A stretch of 64,000 nucleotides of DNA from positions 335,284-399,283 of the forward strand of contig NZ_HE997452.1 in the NCBI RefSeq assembly GCF_000312525.1, in the 5' to 3' direction. How positions within the stretch are numbered: position 1 is the first letter of the stretch; every line of letters begins with the position of its first letter. Shown piece after piece: positions 48,094-57,045 of this stretch. Origin of the DNA: Bartonella florencae. Lineage in GTDB: Bacteria > Pseudomonadota > Alphaproteobacteria > Rhizobiales > Rhizobiaceae. Below the pieces are notes generated by a model that was not told where the DNA came from, searched no databases, and worked only from the letters and a program-made list of their open reading frames with translations. Made by a program: the position numbers and the translations under genes.

Positions 48094-48246
48094 ATGGATA
48101 TTTTGCGTTCTTATAGTAATTGGCGTCGTTACCGGCGGACAGTAAATGCGTTGAGTCGTCTTTCAACATATGAACTTAATGATCTTGGCATTCATCGTGG
48201 CGATATTGATTCCATTGCGCGGCGTTATTCTCGGAAGCCTTTGTAA
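48094..48246 (+). CDS. DUF1127 small protein
   Basis: A 50-residue basic protein of the YjiS-like DUF1127 family: WRRYRRTVNALSRLSTYEL, then NDLGIHRGDIDSIAR, the family core in full. Such proteins in alphaproteobacteria act in RNA turnover and phosphate or carbon metabolism through RNA binding (known from Agrobacterium and Rhodobacter). Stands alone, 148 bp after purH, with its own probable promoter. Confidence 0.85.
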   Translation: MDILRSYSNWRRYRRTVNALSRLSTYELNDLGIHRGDIDSIARRYSRKPL

Positions 48247-48873
48247 GATTTATTTATGTTGGCGTTTAAAAAAGCTGTTTTGTTGTAAAGAAGCATCTTG
48301 CGATGTTTTCAAGTTGGTTTCATGATATTGCTGGTGGATCGTGTGACAGTGTGGTTTAAATGCTGTCGGGAACCGTCATTTTTACGTTTAAAAAAGTGCA
48401 AATCGGTGCAGTTGTCCGGTGTGCGAGTCCTTTAGTGTTGCAACAAGCTCTTGCATTTGAGAGTGTTTAGGAGGGGCATCTTTACTCCTTTTCGTTGAGA
48501 GCTTTGTCCATACGTAAATTTTGCCATACGTAAATTTTGTTTGTGATGGGGTAAGGGAATCATTTTAATTGCTTGCCCATAAATAGGTTTGATATCAGAG
48601 AGTCTGCGTGTATTTGGTTCTCTCAGAATAGGTGTAAAACCTTTGTTATCCTTATAAATCAATCTCTTGTCTTGTTATGAGATGAAAGGAAGAGTTTTTT
48701 CTCCATTTATAATACGGTAAAGAGAGCAGGGGATCCTCTGTGTTTGCCCTAGTGGCGGGCTTGCGTGCTATTTCTTGAAAAAGCAAATGTTATCGTTGAT
48801 AAAATTCTCTGCATAATGGGGGTGAGAATATGTTTTGTTGTGGTGATGTTTCTTAAGGTAAATATCTTATTTT
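48247..48873. other. 627-bp intergenic region with a 16-bp tandem repeat
   Basis: No recognisable gene. A 76-codon minus frame (48432-48662) matches no family I know and contains the tandem repeat, so I do not call it. The rest is AT-rich. Confidence 0.4.
48508..48539. repeat. Perfect 16-bp tandem duplication
   Basis: The unit ccatacgtaaattttg occurs twice in a row (48508-48523, 48524-48539) without mismatch. It is non-coding and probably a recent slippage event. Confidence 0.85.
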
Positions 48874-49659
48874 TTATCTTTTTTGCTGTAGCAGAAAAAG
48901 AGAGGCACCCAAAATGCCAGCAGCTAAGATAAACCATGTGATGGCGTAGACAAGATGATTGTTTCGAAAGTGAACAATCGTGAGACCAGCAATGGGAAGG
49001 GCTTCTTGTGGTGTTGTTTTTTTGCCAGCATCAATGAAATAAGGTGCAACTGTGGAAAGACCAAGTTTCTCTGCCATAGTGGGAAGATTGCGCGTGTACC
49101 ATATATTTTTATCAGGATCGTTTTTACGTGGAAAAAAACCATTTTTTTCACTCATGCGTAACAACCCTATGATGGTGGTTTGTTGGGTATCTATAGCTTC
49201 ATATTGATGAGATTGCGTATTTGTTTGTGATGAATCAGAGTTTTGAAAGTCATCGCGTGCGTCCATAGGAATAAAACCACGGTTAATAAAGGTCAGAGCG
49301 TTATCTGCTGTTTGTAAAGGGGTCAAAACCCAGTAACCGCTCGTATCTTGAGCAACAGCCGTGACTAAGATGTTTTTATTTGTCAAAAATTTTCCTGTGA
49401 TCGTGACAGGGCGATACTCATCTTTTTCAAAAGTAATTTGTTCCCATTGATTTTGTGATGGGGCTATTATGGGAGGTAAATGAATACGTTGATTGGCACT
49501 GGTGATAAGATTTGTTTTCCAGTTTAATCGTTGTACTTGCCATATACCAAGTGCACTGAAGAGAAGAAAAAAACACATACAGAATATGCCAAAGAGAAAT
49601 GAAGAAAAATGACTTTGTTTTTGTTGAAGCTTTGTCATGGAGGAATCTGTTTTGCTCAT
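48874..49659 (-). CDS. SURF1 family protein (cytochrome oxidase assembly)
   Basis: SURF1 homologue assisting heme a insertion into cytochrome c oxidase. Two transmembrane helices frame a periplasmic domain: residues about 20-42 (FLFGIFCMCFFLLFSALGIW, followed by QVQRL, the family motif) and about 235-255. INRGFIPMDAR (near 128) and the APYFIDAG strand are conserved. 261 aa. The usual cox neighbours (coxC, ctaG) are absent. Read from ATG 49659; divergent from rpmB. Confidence 0.88.
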   Translation of the reverse strand: MSKTDSSMTKLQQKQSHFSSFLFGIFCMCFFLLFSALGIWQVQRLNWKTNLITSANQRIHLPPIIAPSQNQWEQITFEKDEYRPVTITGKFLTNKNILVTAVAQDTSGYWVLTPLQTADNALTFINRGFIPMDARDDFQNSDSSQTNTQSHQYEAIDTQQTTIIGLLRMSEKNGFFPRKNDPDKNIWYTRNLPTMAEKLGLSTVAPYFIDAGKKTTPQEALPIAGLTIVHFRNNHLVYAITWFILAAGILGASLFLLQQKR

Positions 49660-49798
49660 GATGAATTGCTTCCTTATTTAAGATAATAAGCATTCTTTTA
49701 ACATGATACTTGGTAAAAAAAACCATTTTCTGCCTCATTTCATTAAGAAAAGAGAGCCGTACGATTCGGTAAGGAATGCAAAAGGTTTTACAAAAGAC

Positions 49799-49827
49799 TT
49801 GACCTTTTGGTATCGACACCCTATTAA
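49799..49827 (+). promoter_or_regulatory. Sigma-70-type promoter for rpmB
   Basis: TTGACC (49799-49804), 17-base spacer, TATTAA (49822-49827), about 112 bp before the rpmB ATG. Good match to the consensus for a highly expressed gene; inferred from sequence only. Confidence 0.5.
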
Positions 49828-49938
49828 AAGCACGACTTCCCTAATATCTGTTTAAGGGGTGTTGTGCGCTGTTTGCCTTCATTCTGCTTTATGGGTATTG
49901 GGATTTTGAGAGTTTTTTAGAGTTTAAAGGTGAAGTTT

Positions 49939-50232
49939 ATGTCTCGTGCTTGCGAATTGACAGGAAAAACAGTTCTTTATGGCAATAATGTTAGCCATGC
50001 GAACAATAAAACCCGTCGTCGTTTTTTACCAAATCTTTGCAATGTGACATTGATTTCTGAAGTGTTACAGCAAAATTACCGTTTGCGGGTTTCAGCAAGT
50101 GCTTTGCGGTCTGTGGAGCATCGCGGTGGCTTGGATGGTTTTTTGCTTAAAGCCGATGATAAAGAATTGTCACAACGTGCGCGTTTGTTAAAGCGCCAAA
50201 TCGTTAAGAAAAAAGCTGAACAAGCAGCTTAA
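49939..50232 (+). CDS. rpmB: 50S ribosomal protein L28
   Basis: L28 of the large subunit: [21 protein letters not shown] at the N-terminus and [10 protein letters not shown] match the family; no Cys-type zinc site. The frame is open from GTG 49930, but homologs start at ATG 49939, giving 97 aa, normal for alphaproteobacteria. Located near cobT as in related genomes. Confidence 0.95.
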   Translation: MSRACELTGKTVLYGNNVSHANNKTRRRFLPNLCNVTLISEVLQQNYRLRVSASALRSVEHRGGLDGFLLKADDKELSQRARLLKRQIVKKKAEQAA

Positions 50233-50351
50233 TTGCCTCTGGTTGTTATGAAGCTCAATTGTTTGTTTATATTCTCTAGGGGTATTGTCTTATAGATTTG
50301 CAGTTTTTGATTCGTTGTATTTGATTGGTTCCATATCCCAGGTTAAAAAAA

Positions 50352-51035
50352 ATGTCTTCAAAACACGATTTTTTATTAGCATGGAAAGAGAAGAAGTATA
50401 TCGCTTTTTCTCTTGCCATGTGTCTTGCTGTGACGGCTTCTAATATTTTAGTTCAGTATCCTGTCTACTGGTTTGGTTTAAATGAACTGCTCACTTATGG
50501 GGCTTTTACTTATCCGTTTGCTTTTCTCATTAATGATTTAACCAATCGTTTTTATGGTCCGGCTGCTGCACGGCACGTGGTTTATGCTGGCTTTTTTTCC
50601 GGTGTTTTTGTTTCGTGGGTATTGGCTACACCACGGCTTGCAATTGCATCAAGTTTAGCGTTTTTGTTTGGGCAACTGCTCGATATTGCTGTGTTTACTC
50701 CTTTGAGACGTAAAACATGGTGGAAGGCACCTCTCGCAGCAGCATTGGTCGGTTCGGCTTTGGATACGGTTGTGTTTTTTGCTCTTGCTTTTTCTAGCGC
50801 TTTTGCTGTTATCGATCAGATAACAGGTTATGCTGATAGTTCCATTTTGGAGAGTACTGTTTTTGGTGTGATAGATCTTCCAGTTTGGTTTTCGCTGGCT
50901 TTTGGCGATTTTTCTGTAAAAATCATTATGAGTCTGTTTATGTTAATTCCTTATGGAACAATTCTTAGCGCTGTGAGAATACCTCTTTATCAAGGACATT
51001 CAAAAGATGATCCATCTTTTGTGAGCAGCAAATAA
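50352..51035 (+). CDS. Queuosine precursor transporter (YhhQ/VUT family)
   Basis: Inner-membrane importer of queuine precursors (preQ0/preQ1) of the YhhQ (DUF165) family, with about six transmembrane helices. FLINDLTNRFYGPAAAR (about residues 60-76) and FGQLLDIAVFTPLRR (about 108-122) are the signatures. I start at ATG 50352 (SSKHDFLLAWKEKK), ignoring the extension to 50325. About 227 aa. It should feed queuosine modification of tRNA; no other que gene is in the window and I see no convincing preQ1 riboswitch in front. Confidence 0.87.
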   Translation: MSSKHDFLLAWKEKKYIAFSLAMCLAVTASNILVQYPVYWFGLNELLTYGAFTYPFAFLINDLTNRFYGPAAARHVVYAGFFSGVFVSWVLATPRLAIASSLAFLFGQLLDIAVFTPLRRKTWWKAPLAAALVGSALDTVVFFALAFSSAFAVIDQITGYADSSILESTVFGVIDLPVWFSLAFGDFSVKIIMSLFMLIPYGTILSAVRIPLYQGHSKDDPSFVSSK

Positions 51036-51625
51036 TCATTATTTGTCCTCTTATTTCTTTAGAGAAAAAAAGATTTTTACGTGTCTTTATTAGAGGCATT
51101 TTAGTTGTGTGTGCTGTATAGAGATTTTTTATAGATTTCTTATTTTCTCGCATAACTTCAAGAGGCTGTTTTGGTTGAGGGGATGATCGTCTTCTAAAGA
51201 TTTATGATTGTGTGCGTTCTAGACATTCAATTTTTTCAAATGTAATAACTTCTTATAAATGATTGGGAAACATAAAGGGCGCTTTACAAATCGCCGTGCT
51301 CTGATGGGGATGGTTTCTTTTCAACACAATGGTACTTTGTGGCGCCCTCTGTTTTTTGTGAGGGACTATTCTTCAATGTAAGAGAACGTGCAGTGAAAGC
51401 TGGCAAAAAGAAAAGCGGTATTGGCTTTAGGCAGGCAAGGCTTATTGTAGGAATTGTGTCCTATGGTGTTGATTACGTGCTATGGTTGGTTTGCTGATAA
51501 GAGGGGAACGGTTCATGGGGTGGGGGCGCGAAAGAAGGGTGCAAAACAATTTAACTAGGTATCTTTATGTTGTGGTGAAGGTGTTTTTAAAAGGAGAAAA
51601 TCAAATAAAGAGTATAGAGCTTGTG
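51036..51625. other. 590-bp intergenic region with possible gene remnant
   Basis: Between the YhhQ and cobT 3' ends. A short plus-strand frame near 51.31-51.38 kb reads VSFQHNGTLWRPLFFVRD and ends in TAA. It resembles the end of the frame at 1016-1255 (QYSGILWRS). Otherwise nothing recognised. Confidence 0.4.
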
Positions 51626-53530
51626 TTAAATTCTCTTATGATGATGAGAACGAGCTTTTTTATCGCTAAAGAGTGATTCTAATTGTTTTGTTATAGCATT
51701 GGCAAGTTCTTCGGCATTCATGATTGTTACAGCATGTTGATAATAGCGTGTGACATCATGACCAATGCCAATGGCAATGAGCTCTATAGGTGAGTGTGTT
51801 TGGATTTCTTGAATCACTGCGCGTAAATGTTTTTCCAGATAATTGCTGGAATTAACCGATAGCGTTGAGTCATCAACAGGGGCTCCATCAGAAATGACCA
51901 AGAGAATGCGCCGTTGTTCGCGTCGTAATAAAAGGCGTTGATGCGCCCAAATTAATGCTTCTGCGTCGATATTTTCTTTTAGCAATCCTTCTTGCATCAT
52001 GAGACCTAAATTGCGCCGCGCACGACGCCATGGAGTATCCGCACTTTTATAGATAATGTGACACAAATCATTCAGGCGGCCTGGGTGATGAGGCTTATTT
52101 TGTTTGAGCCATTCTTCTCGCGATTTTCCTCCTTTCCAAGTTTTGGTGGTAAAGCCTAAAATTTCAACTTTTACTCCACAGCGTTCAAGAGTTTGTGCCA
52201 AAATATCTGCACAACTTGCTGCAACCGTAATGGGGCGTCCTCGCATGGAACCCGAATTATCGATGAGCAGTGAAACAACGGTATCGCGAAATTGAGTATT
52301 GCTCTCCATTTTAAAAGAAAGAGGTTGCATGGGGTCTATAATCAGACGTGAAAGCCGTGATGTGTCGAGATATCCTTCCTCAAGATCAAAATTCCAATTG
52401 CGATTTTGTTGTGCCATAAGGCGGCGTTGTAGACGATTTGCTAAGCGCCCAACAATGTTTTGTAGATGGTTGATTTGTTTATCAAGATAACGGCGTAAAT
52501 GATCTAATTCGCTTTCAGAACAAAAATCTGTCGCTTCTAGAATTTCATCAAACTCACGGGTGAAAACTTTATAATCAGTCAGTTTTTGCATTTGTTCTGA
52601 AATAGTCAAAAGATGTTTGGATTGGCTCGATTTTTTTTGCCAAGCATCACTTTCTTGCTCTTCTTCATCTTTATCATTGTCGTTTGATTTTGTTGCTTGG
52701 GTTTTGCCTTTGTCTTGCACATCACTTTCTTGTTCAGTAGTTGTTTGTTCTTCACTCTTCTCGTGTTTTTGGTGTTGGTTTTCTTTTTCTTCTGGGTTTT
52801 GAGGCTCACACCCATCTTTTGATTTTTTATTGTTTTCACTTTCAGAGATTTCTTCAAGTTGAACTGCCATTTTGAGTGTAAAAAGCATTTGACGAACAAT
52901 CCGCGCAAACGCTTGTTGGTCGTGAATATGCTGTGTTAATTCATTCAGCTGCGTGGCGGCTTTTTGTTCAATTTCTTGACGCCATAATTCTAAGACAGGT
53001 CCTGCTTCTTGTGGGGGAGGGCGTTCTGTTATTTTTTCACGCAATAAAAGCGCAAGCGCTTCCTGAATGGGCGCTTCACTTTGGCTGCTTATCTTTTGAT
53101 AATGGGCTCTTTGATATTTATCGGCAAGCATTTCATCAAGATTTTGTGCAATTCCTTCCATGCTTAAAGTGCCAATGGCTTCAACACGTGTTTGCTCAAG
53201 AGCATCAAAAATGGCACGTGCTTGCGATTCTTGTGGAGAAAATTGTGTGTGAATATGCTTATCATGCCATGCCGTACGCAAAGCCATGGAATCTCCTAAT
53301 CCACGGCTAATCATGATATCTTTCTCTGTGGTATGAACAGGAAATTCCGGTAAACGCGCATAATTTTCGCTCAAAGATGCTCGATTATGACTGAAGGAAA
53401 CTTCAAGGTTGGGTGTACCTGCAATGGCACGCATACAGGTGGAAAGTGCTTTTTTAAAAGCTTCAACATCAAGAGTGTTGTTGGGAGAGTCCTTTGCCGG
53501 ATTTTTGTTATCACCAATATCGGTAGTCAT
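51626..53530 (-). CDS. cobT: Cobaltochelatase-type VWA subunit CobT
   Basis: CobT, the von Willebrand factor A partner of the AAA+ protein CobS. In B12 makers CobN-CobS-CobT inserts cobalt into hydrogenobyrinate diamide. N-terminal CobT domain (about residues 20-220), a very acidic Glu/Lys/Gln-rich linker (about 225-310), then the C-terminal VWA domain with [19 protein letters not shown] (about 422-435) and [11 protein letters not shown] (about 563-573). 634 aa, intact. It lies 14 bp downstream of cobS. No other cobalamin gene is in the window; Bartonella are not known as B12 producers, so the pair may serve another metal insertion or remodelling task. That last point is inference. Confidence 0.92.
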   Translation of the reverse strand: MTTDIGDNKNPAKDSPNNTLDVEAFKKALSTCMRAIAGTPNLEVSFSHNRASLSENYARLPEFPVHTTEKDIMISRGLGDSMALRTAWHDKHIHTQFSPQESQARAIFDALEQTRVEAIGTLSMEGIAQNLDEMLADKYQRAHYQKISSQSEAPIQEALALLLREKITERPPPQEAGPVLELWRQEIEQKAATQLNELTQHIHDQQAFARIVRQMLFTLKMAVQLEEISESENNKKSKDGCEPQNPEEKENQHQKHEKSEEQTTTEQESDVQDKGKTQATKSNDNDKDEEEQESDAWQKKSSQSKHLLTISEQMQKLTDYKVFTREFDEILEATDFCSESELDHLRRYLDKQINHLQNIVGRLANRLQRRLMAQQNRNWNFDLEEGYLDTSRLSRLIIDPMQPLSFKMESNTQFRDTVVSLLIDNSGSMRGRPITVAASCADILAQTLERCGVKVEILGFTTKTWKGGKSREEWLKQNKPHHPGRLNDLCHIIYKSADTPWRRARRNLGLMMQEGLLKENIDAEALIWAHQRLLLRREQRRILLVISDGAPVDDSTLSVNSSNYLEKHLRAVIQEIQTHSPIELIAIGIGHDVTRYYQHAVTIMNAEELANAITKQLESLFSDKKARSHHHKRI

Positions 53531-53544
53531 GCGTGACAGATTCC

Positions 53545-54531
53545 TTAAGGCAAAACACCGTGAATGAGTGACTCGGAAAGTTCTTCTCCAAAAGCACGTT
53601 GATAAAATTCTGCAACTATAGGGCGTTCAAGTTCATCACATTTATTGAGAAAAGTAAGCCGGAAGGCAAAGCCCGCATTTTGAAAAATTTCCGTATTTTC
53701 TGCCCAAGTGATTACTGTACGTGGGCTCATGACGGTTGAAAGATCCCCATTGATAAAAGATTGACGTACCATATCAGCAACATGAACCATTTGTGAAATT
53801 GTCTTTTTTCCTTCTGTTGTTTGAAAAGATTTGACCTTTGAACAGACAATATCAACCTCTTTGTTATGGGGCAAATAATTGAGAATCGTTACAATAGACC
53901 AGCGGTCCATTTGGGCTTGATTGATTTGTTGCGTACCATGATAGAGCCCTGTTGTATCACCAAGTCCAACCGTATTTGTCGTTGCAAAAATACGAAATGC
54001 TGGGTGAGGCGTAATAACACGGCTTTGATCAAGTAAACTGAGACGTCCAGAGGCTTCAAGAACGCGTTGGATGACAAACATAACATCAGGACGACCGGCA
54101 TCATATTCATCAAAAACAAGAGCAATATTGTTTTGATAACTCCATGGCAAAATACCCTCTTTAAATTCAGTAATTTGTAAGCCATCTTTTAAAACAATGG
54201 CATCTTTTCCCACTAGATCAATACGGCTCACATGACTGTCAAGGTTAATTCGGATACAAGGCCAGTTGAGACGTGCTGCAACTTGTTCAATATGCGTCGA
54301 TTTCCCTGTACCATGATAACCGGAAACCATGACACGGCGGTTAAAGGCAAAACCTGCCAAAATCGCTAAAGTTGTTTGCTGGTCAAAAAGATAATCGGGA
54401 TCTATATCCGGAACATGGGAGCTTTTTGTACTAAAAGCAGGAACTTTCATATCCGTATCAACATGAAACAGATCACGAGCACAGAGTGTAATATTGGGCA
54501 CATTTTCTACTGTAAGATTTGTTTTTGTCAT
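53545..54531 (-). CDS. cobS: Cobaltochelatase-type AAA+ subunit CobS
   Basis: MoxR-like AAA+ ATPase that energises the chelatase. N-terminal segment [13 protein letters not shown] (about residues 22-34) is the CobS-specific domain. Walker A is GYHGTGKST (about 71-79), Walker [14 protein letters not shown] (about 137-149), sensor 1 FATTNTVG. 328 aa, complete. First gene of the cobST unit, in the conserved order bolA-dnaJ-cobS-cobT of Hyphomicrobiales. Confidence 0.93.
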   Translation of the reverse strand: MTKTNLTVENVPNITLCARDLFHVDTDMKVPAFSTKSSHVPDIDPDYLFDQQTTLAILAGFAFNRRVMVSGYHGTGKSTHIEQVAARLNWPCIRINLDSHVSRIDLVGKDAIVLKDGLQITEFKEGILPWSYQNNIALVFDEYDAGRPDVMFVIQRVLEASGRLSLLDQSRVITPHPAFRIFATTNTVGLGDTTGLYHGTQQINQAQMDRWSIVTILNYLPHNKEVDIVCSKVKSFQTTEGKKTISQMVHVADMVRQSFINGDLSTVMSPRTVITWAENTEIFQNAGFAFRLTFLNKCDELERPIVAEFYQRAFGEELSESLIHGVLP

Positions 54532-54879
54532 GGTTTTTCTGGAAGGGAAAGAATGCTATTTTCATTTGTTAGGAAGTGATACAAGAGTTAGAGCTCTTAT
54601 GCAATGCCCTATAATGAAAGTCTTGGATAGGGAGGAGCAGATTTAGGCTTTATCATATTTTGTGAAAAAAACGATAATGCGTGTGAGAGTGAATTTGATA
54701 GGGGTAATTTCCCTTGGCATAAACTAATTTTTTAAGCACATTATAGGTGCCTATAGAAGATTATCAAAACACTTCTTTCAAAGAGCGCTTGCCACCATTG
54801 GAATCTGAATGACGTTTTTTGTCCGCTCTTTGAATTTTCTTACAGTGAAAATAAAATGAGGGTATTGGAATGTATTTTT
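54532..54879. other. 348-bp intergenic region holding a dnaJ 3'-end copy
   Basis: Between cobS and the J-domain gene, both on the minus strand. Contains the degenerate duplicate at 54726-54841 and presumably the cobST promoter. Confidence 0.5.
54726..54841 (-). repeat. Degenerate copy of the dnaJ-like gene 3' end
   Basis: About 115 bp resembling 54892-55006, the last 35-40 codons of the neighbouring J-domain gene, shifted by 164 bp. The core gccaccattggaatctg is identical; around it bases differ and stops have appeared. It encodes a remnant of the HPDSNGG loop. Confidence 0.8.
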
Positions 54880-55500
54880 TTAGCACAAACCAGCTTTTTT
54901 GAGCAAATTATAGGCGTGTAAAACATCGCGAAAACGCTCTTCTGAAGAGCGGTTGCCACCATTGGAATCTGGATGGTGTTTCTTTACCAGCTCTTTGTAT
55001 TTTGTTTTAATATCTTCAGCGGAAGCGTTTGCTTGTAATCCTAATGTATCAAAAGCTTTTGCTTCTAAGGGTTTTAACCTTCGCAACGGATTATCGGTTG
55101 AATGACGCTTGTTAAAAATCGTAAAGGGATCACGCATACGATTTTGATAGGCCGCTGTTCCAGAGCGAATTTGTGCATAATTGGCAGCTGTTTTTTTCGA
55201 TGTGCCATTGTTAAAATCGGTAGGCCATGTTGGGCGATGTCCTGTAAGGGCATCTTTTTGAAACTTTGCAATATCTTTGTCACTAAGGCCAGAGAAATAA
55301 TTAAAATTCTTATTATAGGCACGTACATGCTCAATGCAAAAATGCAGATACTGGCCTTCGTGATTTCGGCCCGCTGGCGCTTTATGGGATGCTGATTTTT
55401 CACAACCTTCCCACTGGCACTTTTGCGCCTCTGATTCAGCTTTTTGTTTTTTATTAGAGCTGATTCGAATTGAATCGAATAATTTAGATGTTATTGTCAT
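54880..55500 (-). CDS. DnaJ-like protein with C-terminal J domain
   Basis: Hyphomicrobial J-protein: N-terminal about 130 residues with a Cys/His-containing segment (CQWEGCEKSASHKAP and FCIEHVRAYNKNFNYF), then a C-terminal J domain (about 150-206) with the HHPDSNGG loop that stimulates Hsp70 ATPase. It lacks the Gly/Phe and zinc-finger parts of true DnaJ, so it is a type III co-chaperone. Starts at ATG 55500 (TITSKLFDSIRIS); the extension to 55524 is unlikely. Divergent from bolA, as in relatives. A damaged copy of its 3' end lies directly downstream. Confidence 0.87.
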   Translation of the reverse strand: MTITSKLFDSIRISSNKKQKAESEAQKCQWEGCEKSASHKAPAGRNHEGQYLHFCIEHVRAYNKNFNYFSGLSDKDIAKFQKDALTGHRPTWPTDFNNGTSKKTAANYAQIRSGTAAYQNRMRDPFTIFNKRHSTDNPLRRLKPLEAKAFDTLGLQANASAEDIKTKYKELVKKHHPDSNGGNRSSEERFRDVLHAYNLLKKAGLC

Positions 55501-55622
55501 ATCTTTAGATTTATGCAAAATCAATTAATTTTACAAGAATTGACTTTTGAAAAATTTATTTTCACACTTAGTTTACTCATGAAGAAAATGCTTTGCATCG
55601 TTCATTTTCTGAAGGAATAAAA

Positions 55623-55901
55623 ATGGTTACAGCAGTTCAAACAACGATTAAGATGAAGCTTCAAGACGCGTTTCATCCACAAAAACTTGAGGTGATTAAC
55701 GAGAGTCACCTGCATGAAGGACATCCACATGATGAATATGCTTTTGATGGTAAAGGGGAAACGCATTTTCGGGTGAAAATTTTGTCTTCTTCTTTTAAAG
55801 GAATGACGCGTGTAGAGATCCATCGGTCGATTTATAAAGTCTTAGAAAAAGAATTGGCAACCTGCGTTCATGCTTTAGCTTTGGAGATTGCGCCTGTTTA
55901 A
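55623..55901 (+). CDS. bolA: BolA family protein
   Basis: Stress and iron-sulfur related BolA protein, which partners with monothiol glutaredoxins. The ESHLHEGH block (about residues 28-35) holds the family's conserved His, followed by ETHFRVKILSSSFKGMTRVEIHR and VLEKELATCVHALAL. 92 aa from ATG 55623; the frame is open from 55593 but homologs start with MVTAVQTTI. The 3' part is echoed in damaged form at 55942-55990. Confidence 0.92.
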   Translation: MVTAVQTTIKMKLQDAFHPQKLEVINESHLHEGHPHDEYAFDGKGETHFRVKILSSSFKGMTRVEIHRSIYKVLEKELATCVHALALEIAPV

Positions 55902-55941
55902 TTTTTCTTGTTTTATAAGAGTGTTGAGATACAAAGTATAG

Positions 55942-55990
55942 TTTTATAGGAATGATGCGTGTAGAAATCCATCAGGGGCTTTTATTTGGG
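55942..55990 (+). repeat. Degenerate copy of part of bolA
   Basis: The stretch taggaatgatgcgtgtagaa and the following atccatca match bolA bases 55799-55826 (GMTRVEIH codons) shifted by about 149 bp; the copy then loses similarity. Non-coding as it stands. Confidence 0.7.
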
Positions 55991-56073
55991 TCTTTTAGAA
56001 TGAAGCTTACAATCGATTTTCATGCTTTGGCGTGGAAGCTGTATCTCTTCCGTTTTTTCTTTTTGTAAATCTT

Positions 56074-57042
56074 TTAAGAACGTGGGTGTGCTTTTTGATA
56101 AATTTCCAAAAGGTGGTCTGTATCCACATGGGTATAGGCTTGGGTGGTAGAAAGGCTCGCATGACCAAGAAGTTCTTGAATAGAACGTAAATCCCCACCT
56201 CGTGATAAAAGATGGGTGGCAAAAGAATGACGCAATGTATGTGGGGTTGCTGTTTCTGGTAGACCAAGATGCGCCCGTAAGTTTCGCATAGCGCGTTGAA
56301 TAATGGCTGGTTGCAGGGGGCCACCTCTCGCACCGCGGAACATTGGTTGGTTTTCTACTAAAGGATAGGGGCAGCATTTGAGATAATTCTGTATCGCTTC
56401 GTGAACAATTTTGATTAGAGGAATAAGGCGCGTTTTTTGACCTTTTCCTGTCACGTATAAACTTGTTTTTTGCGGATCAGAAAATTGTTCTGGTGTGAGG
56501 CTTAAAGCTTCTGATATTCGCATGCCACAACCATAGAGAAGTACCAAAACAGCGCTGTTACGAGCGGTGATCCATGGTTCATTTTCTTGTTGGTTTTCTT
56601 GTTTGACTAAATGCAGTGCTGACTTTACCGTTAAAGGCTTTGGCAGAGATTTTGGATGTTTTGGGGTTCTTATGAGCTGAGCTGCAGGGATACTGACAAT
56701 TTCTTCGCGGGCGAGATAGCTGAAAAAAGAGCGTAAACCAGCTATGCTTCGGCTTAACGAGCGTGCACTTATATTATCCGCGCGTCGATAAGCCAAATAA
56801 GCCCGCAAATCAACAACACGCAAATTGGCGAGATCATTAAAGGTTGGTTCATGCCCCAAATGTTGACAGAGAAAAAACAAAAATTGTCGTGTATCACGTT
56901 CATAGGCTTCTACTGTTTTTACAGCCATACGACGTGTTTCTCGCAGACAGTCCAGCCAATTTTTTCTTGCTGTTAAAACAACATGGTTTGCTGGAATGAG
57001 AGGGATATTTTCGTCTTTTCTCGTGTCATCTTTTATGGGCAT
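56074..57042 (-). CDS. xerC: Tyrosine recombinase XerC
   Basis: Site-specific recombinase that with XerD resolves chromosome dimers at dif. N-terminal SAM-like core-binding domain (about residues 25-125) and catalytic domain with Arg in YGCGMRISEAL (about 170-180), Lys in GKGQKTRLIPL, His-x-x-Arg in TPHTLRHSFATHLL (about 266-279), His in LGHASLSTTQ and the nucleophile Tyr in AYTHVD (about 302). All six residues are present. 322 aa. No dif-like site was found nearby. Overlap with its upstream neighbour is nil (3 bp gap to sapC), so they may be co-transcribed. Confidence 0.92.
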   Translation of the reverse strand: MPIKDDTRKDENIPLIPANHVVLTARKNWLDCLRETRRMAVKTVEAYERDTRQFLFFLCQHLGHEPTFNDLANLRVVDLRAYLAYRRADNISARSLSRSIAGLRSFFSYLAREEIVSIPAAQLIRTPKHPKSLPKPLTVKSALHLVKQENQQENEPWITARNSAVLVLLYGCGMRISEALSLTPEQFSDPQKTSLYVTGKGQKTRLIPLIKIVHEAIQNYLKCCPYPLVENQPMFRGARGGPLQPAIIQRAMRNLRAHLGLPETATPHTLRHSFATHLLSRGGDLRSIQELLGHASLSTTQAYTHVDTDHLLEIYQKAHPRS

Positions 57043-57045
57043 TTT

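Noticed and set aside
48432..48662. 76-codon minus-strand open frame
   Set aside because: No family, no clear ribosome site, and it runs through a recent 16-bp tandem repeat.
50233..50351. Possible preQ1 riboswitch before the YhhQ transporter gene (an A-rich tail after tcccaggtt)
   Set aside because: The A-rich tail and CCCAG resemble the class I aptamer, but the 5' stem partner (CTGGG-like) is missing, so no proper P1 helix forms.
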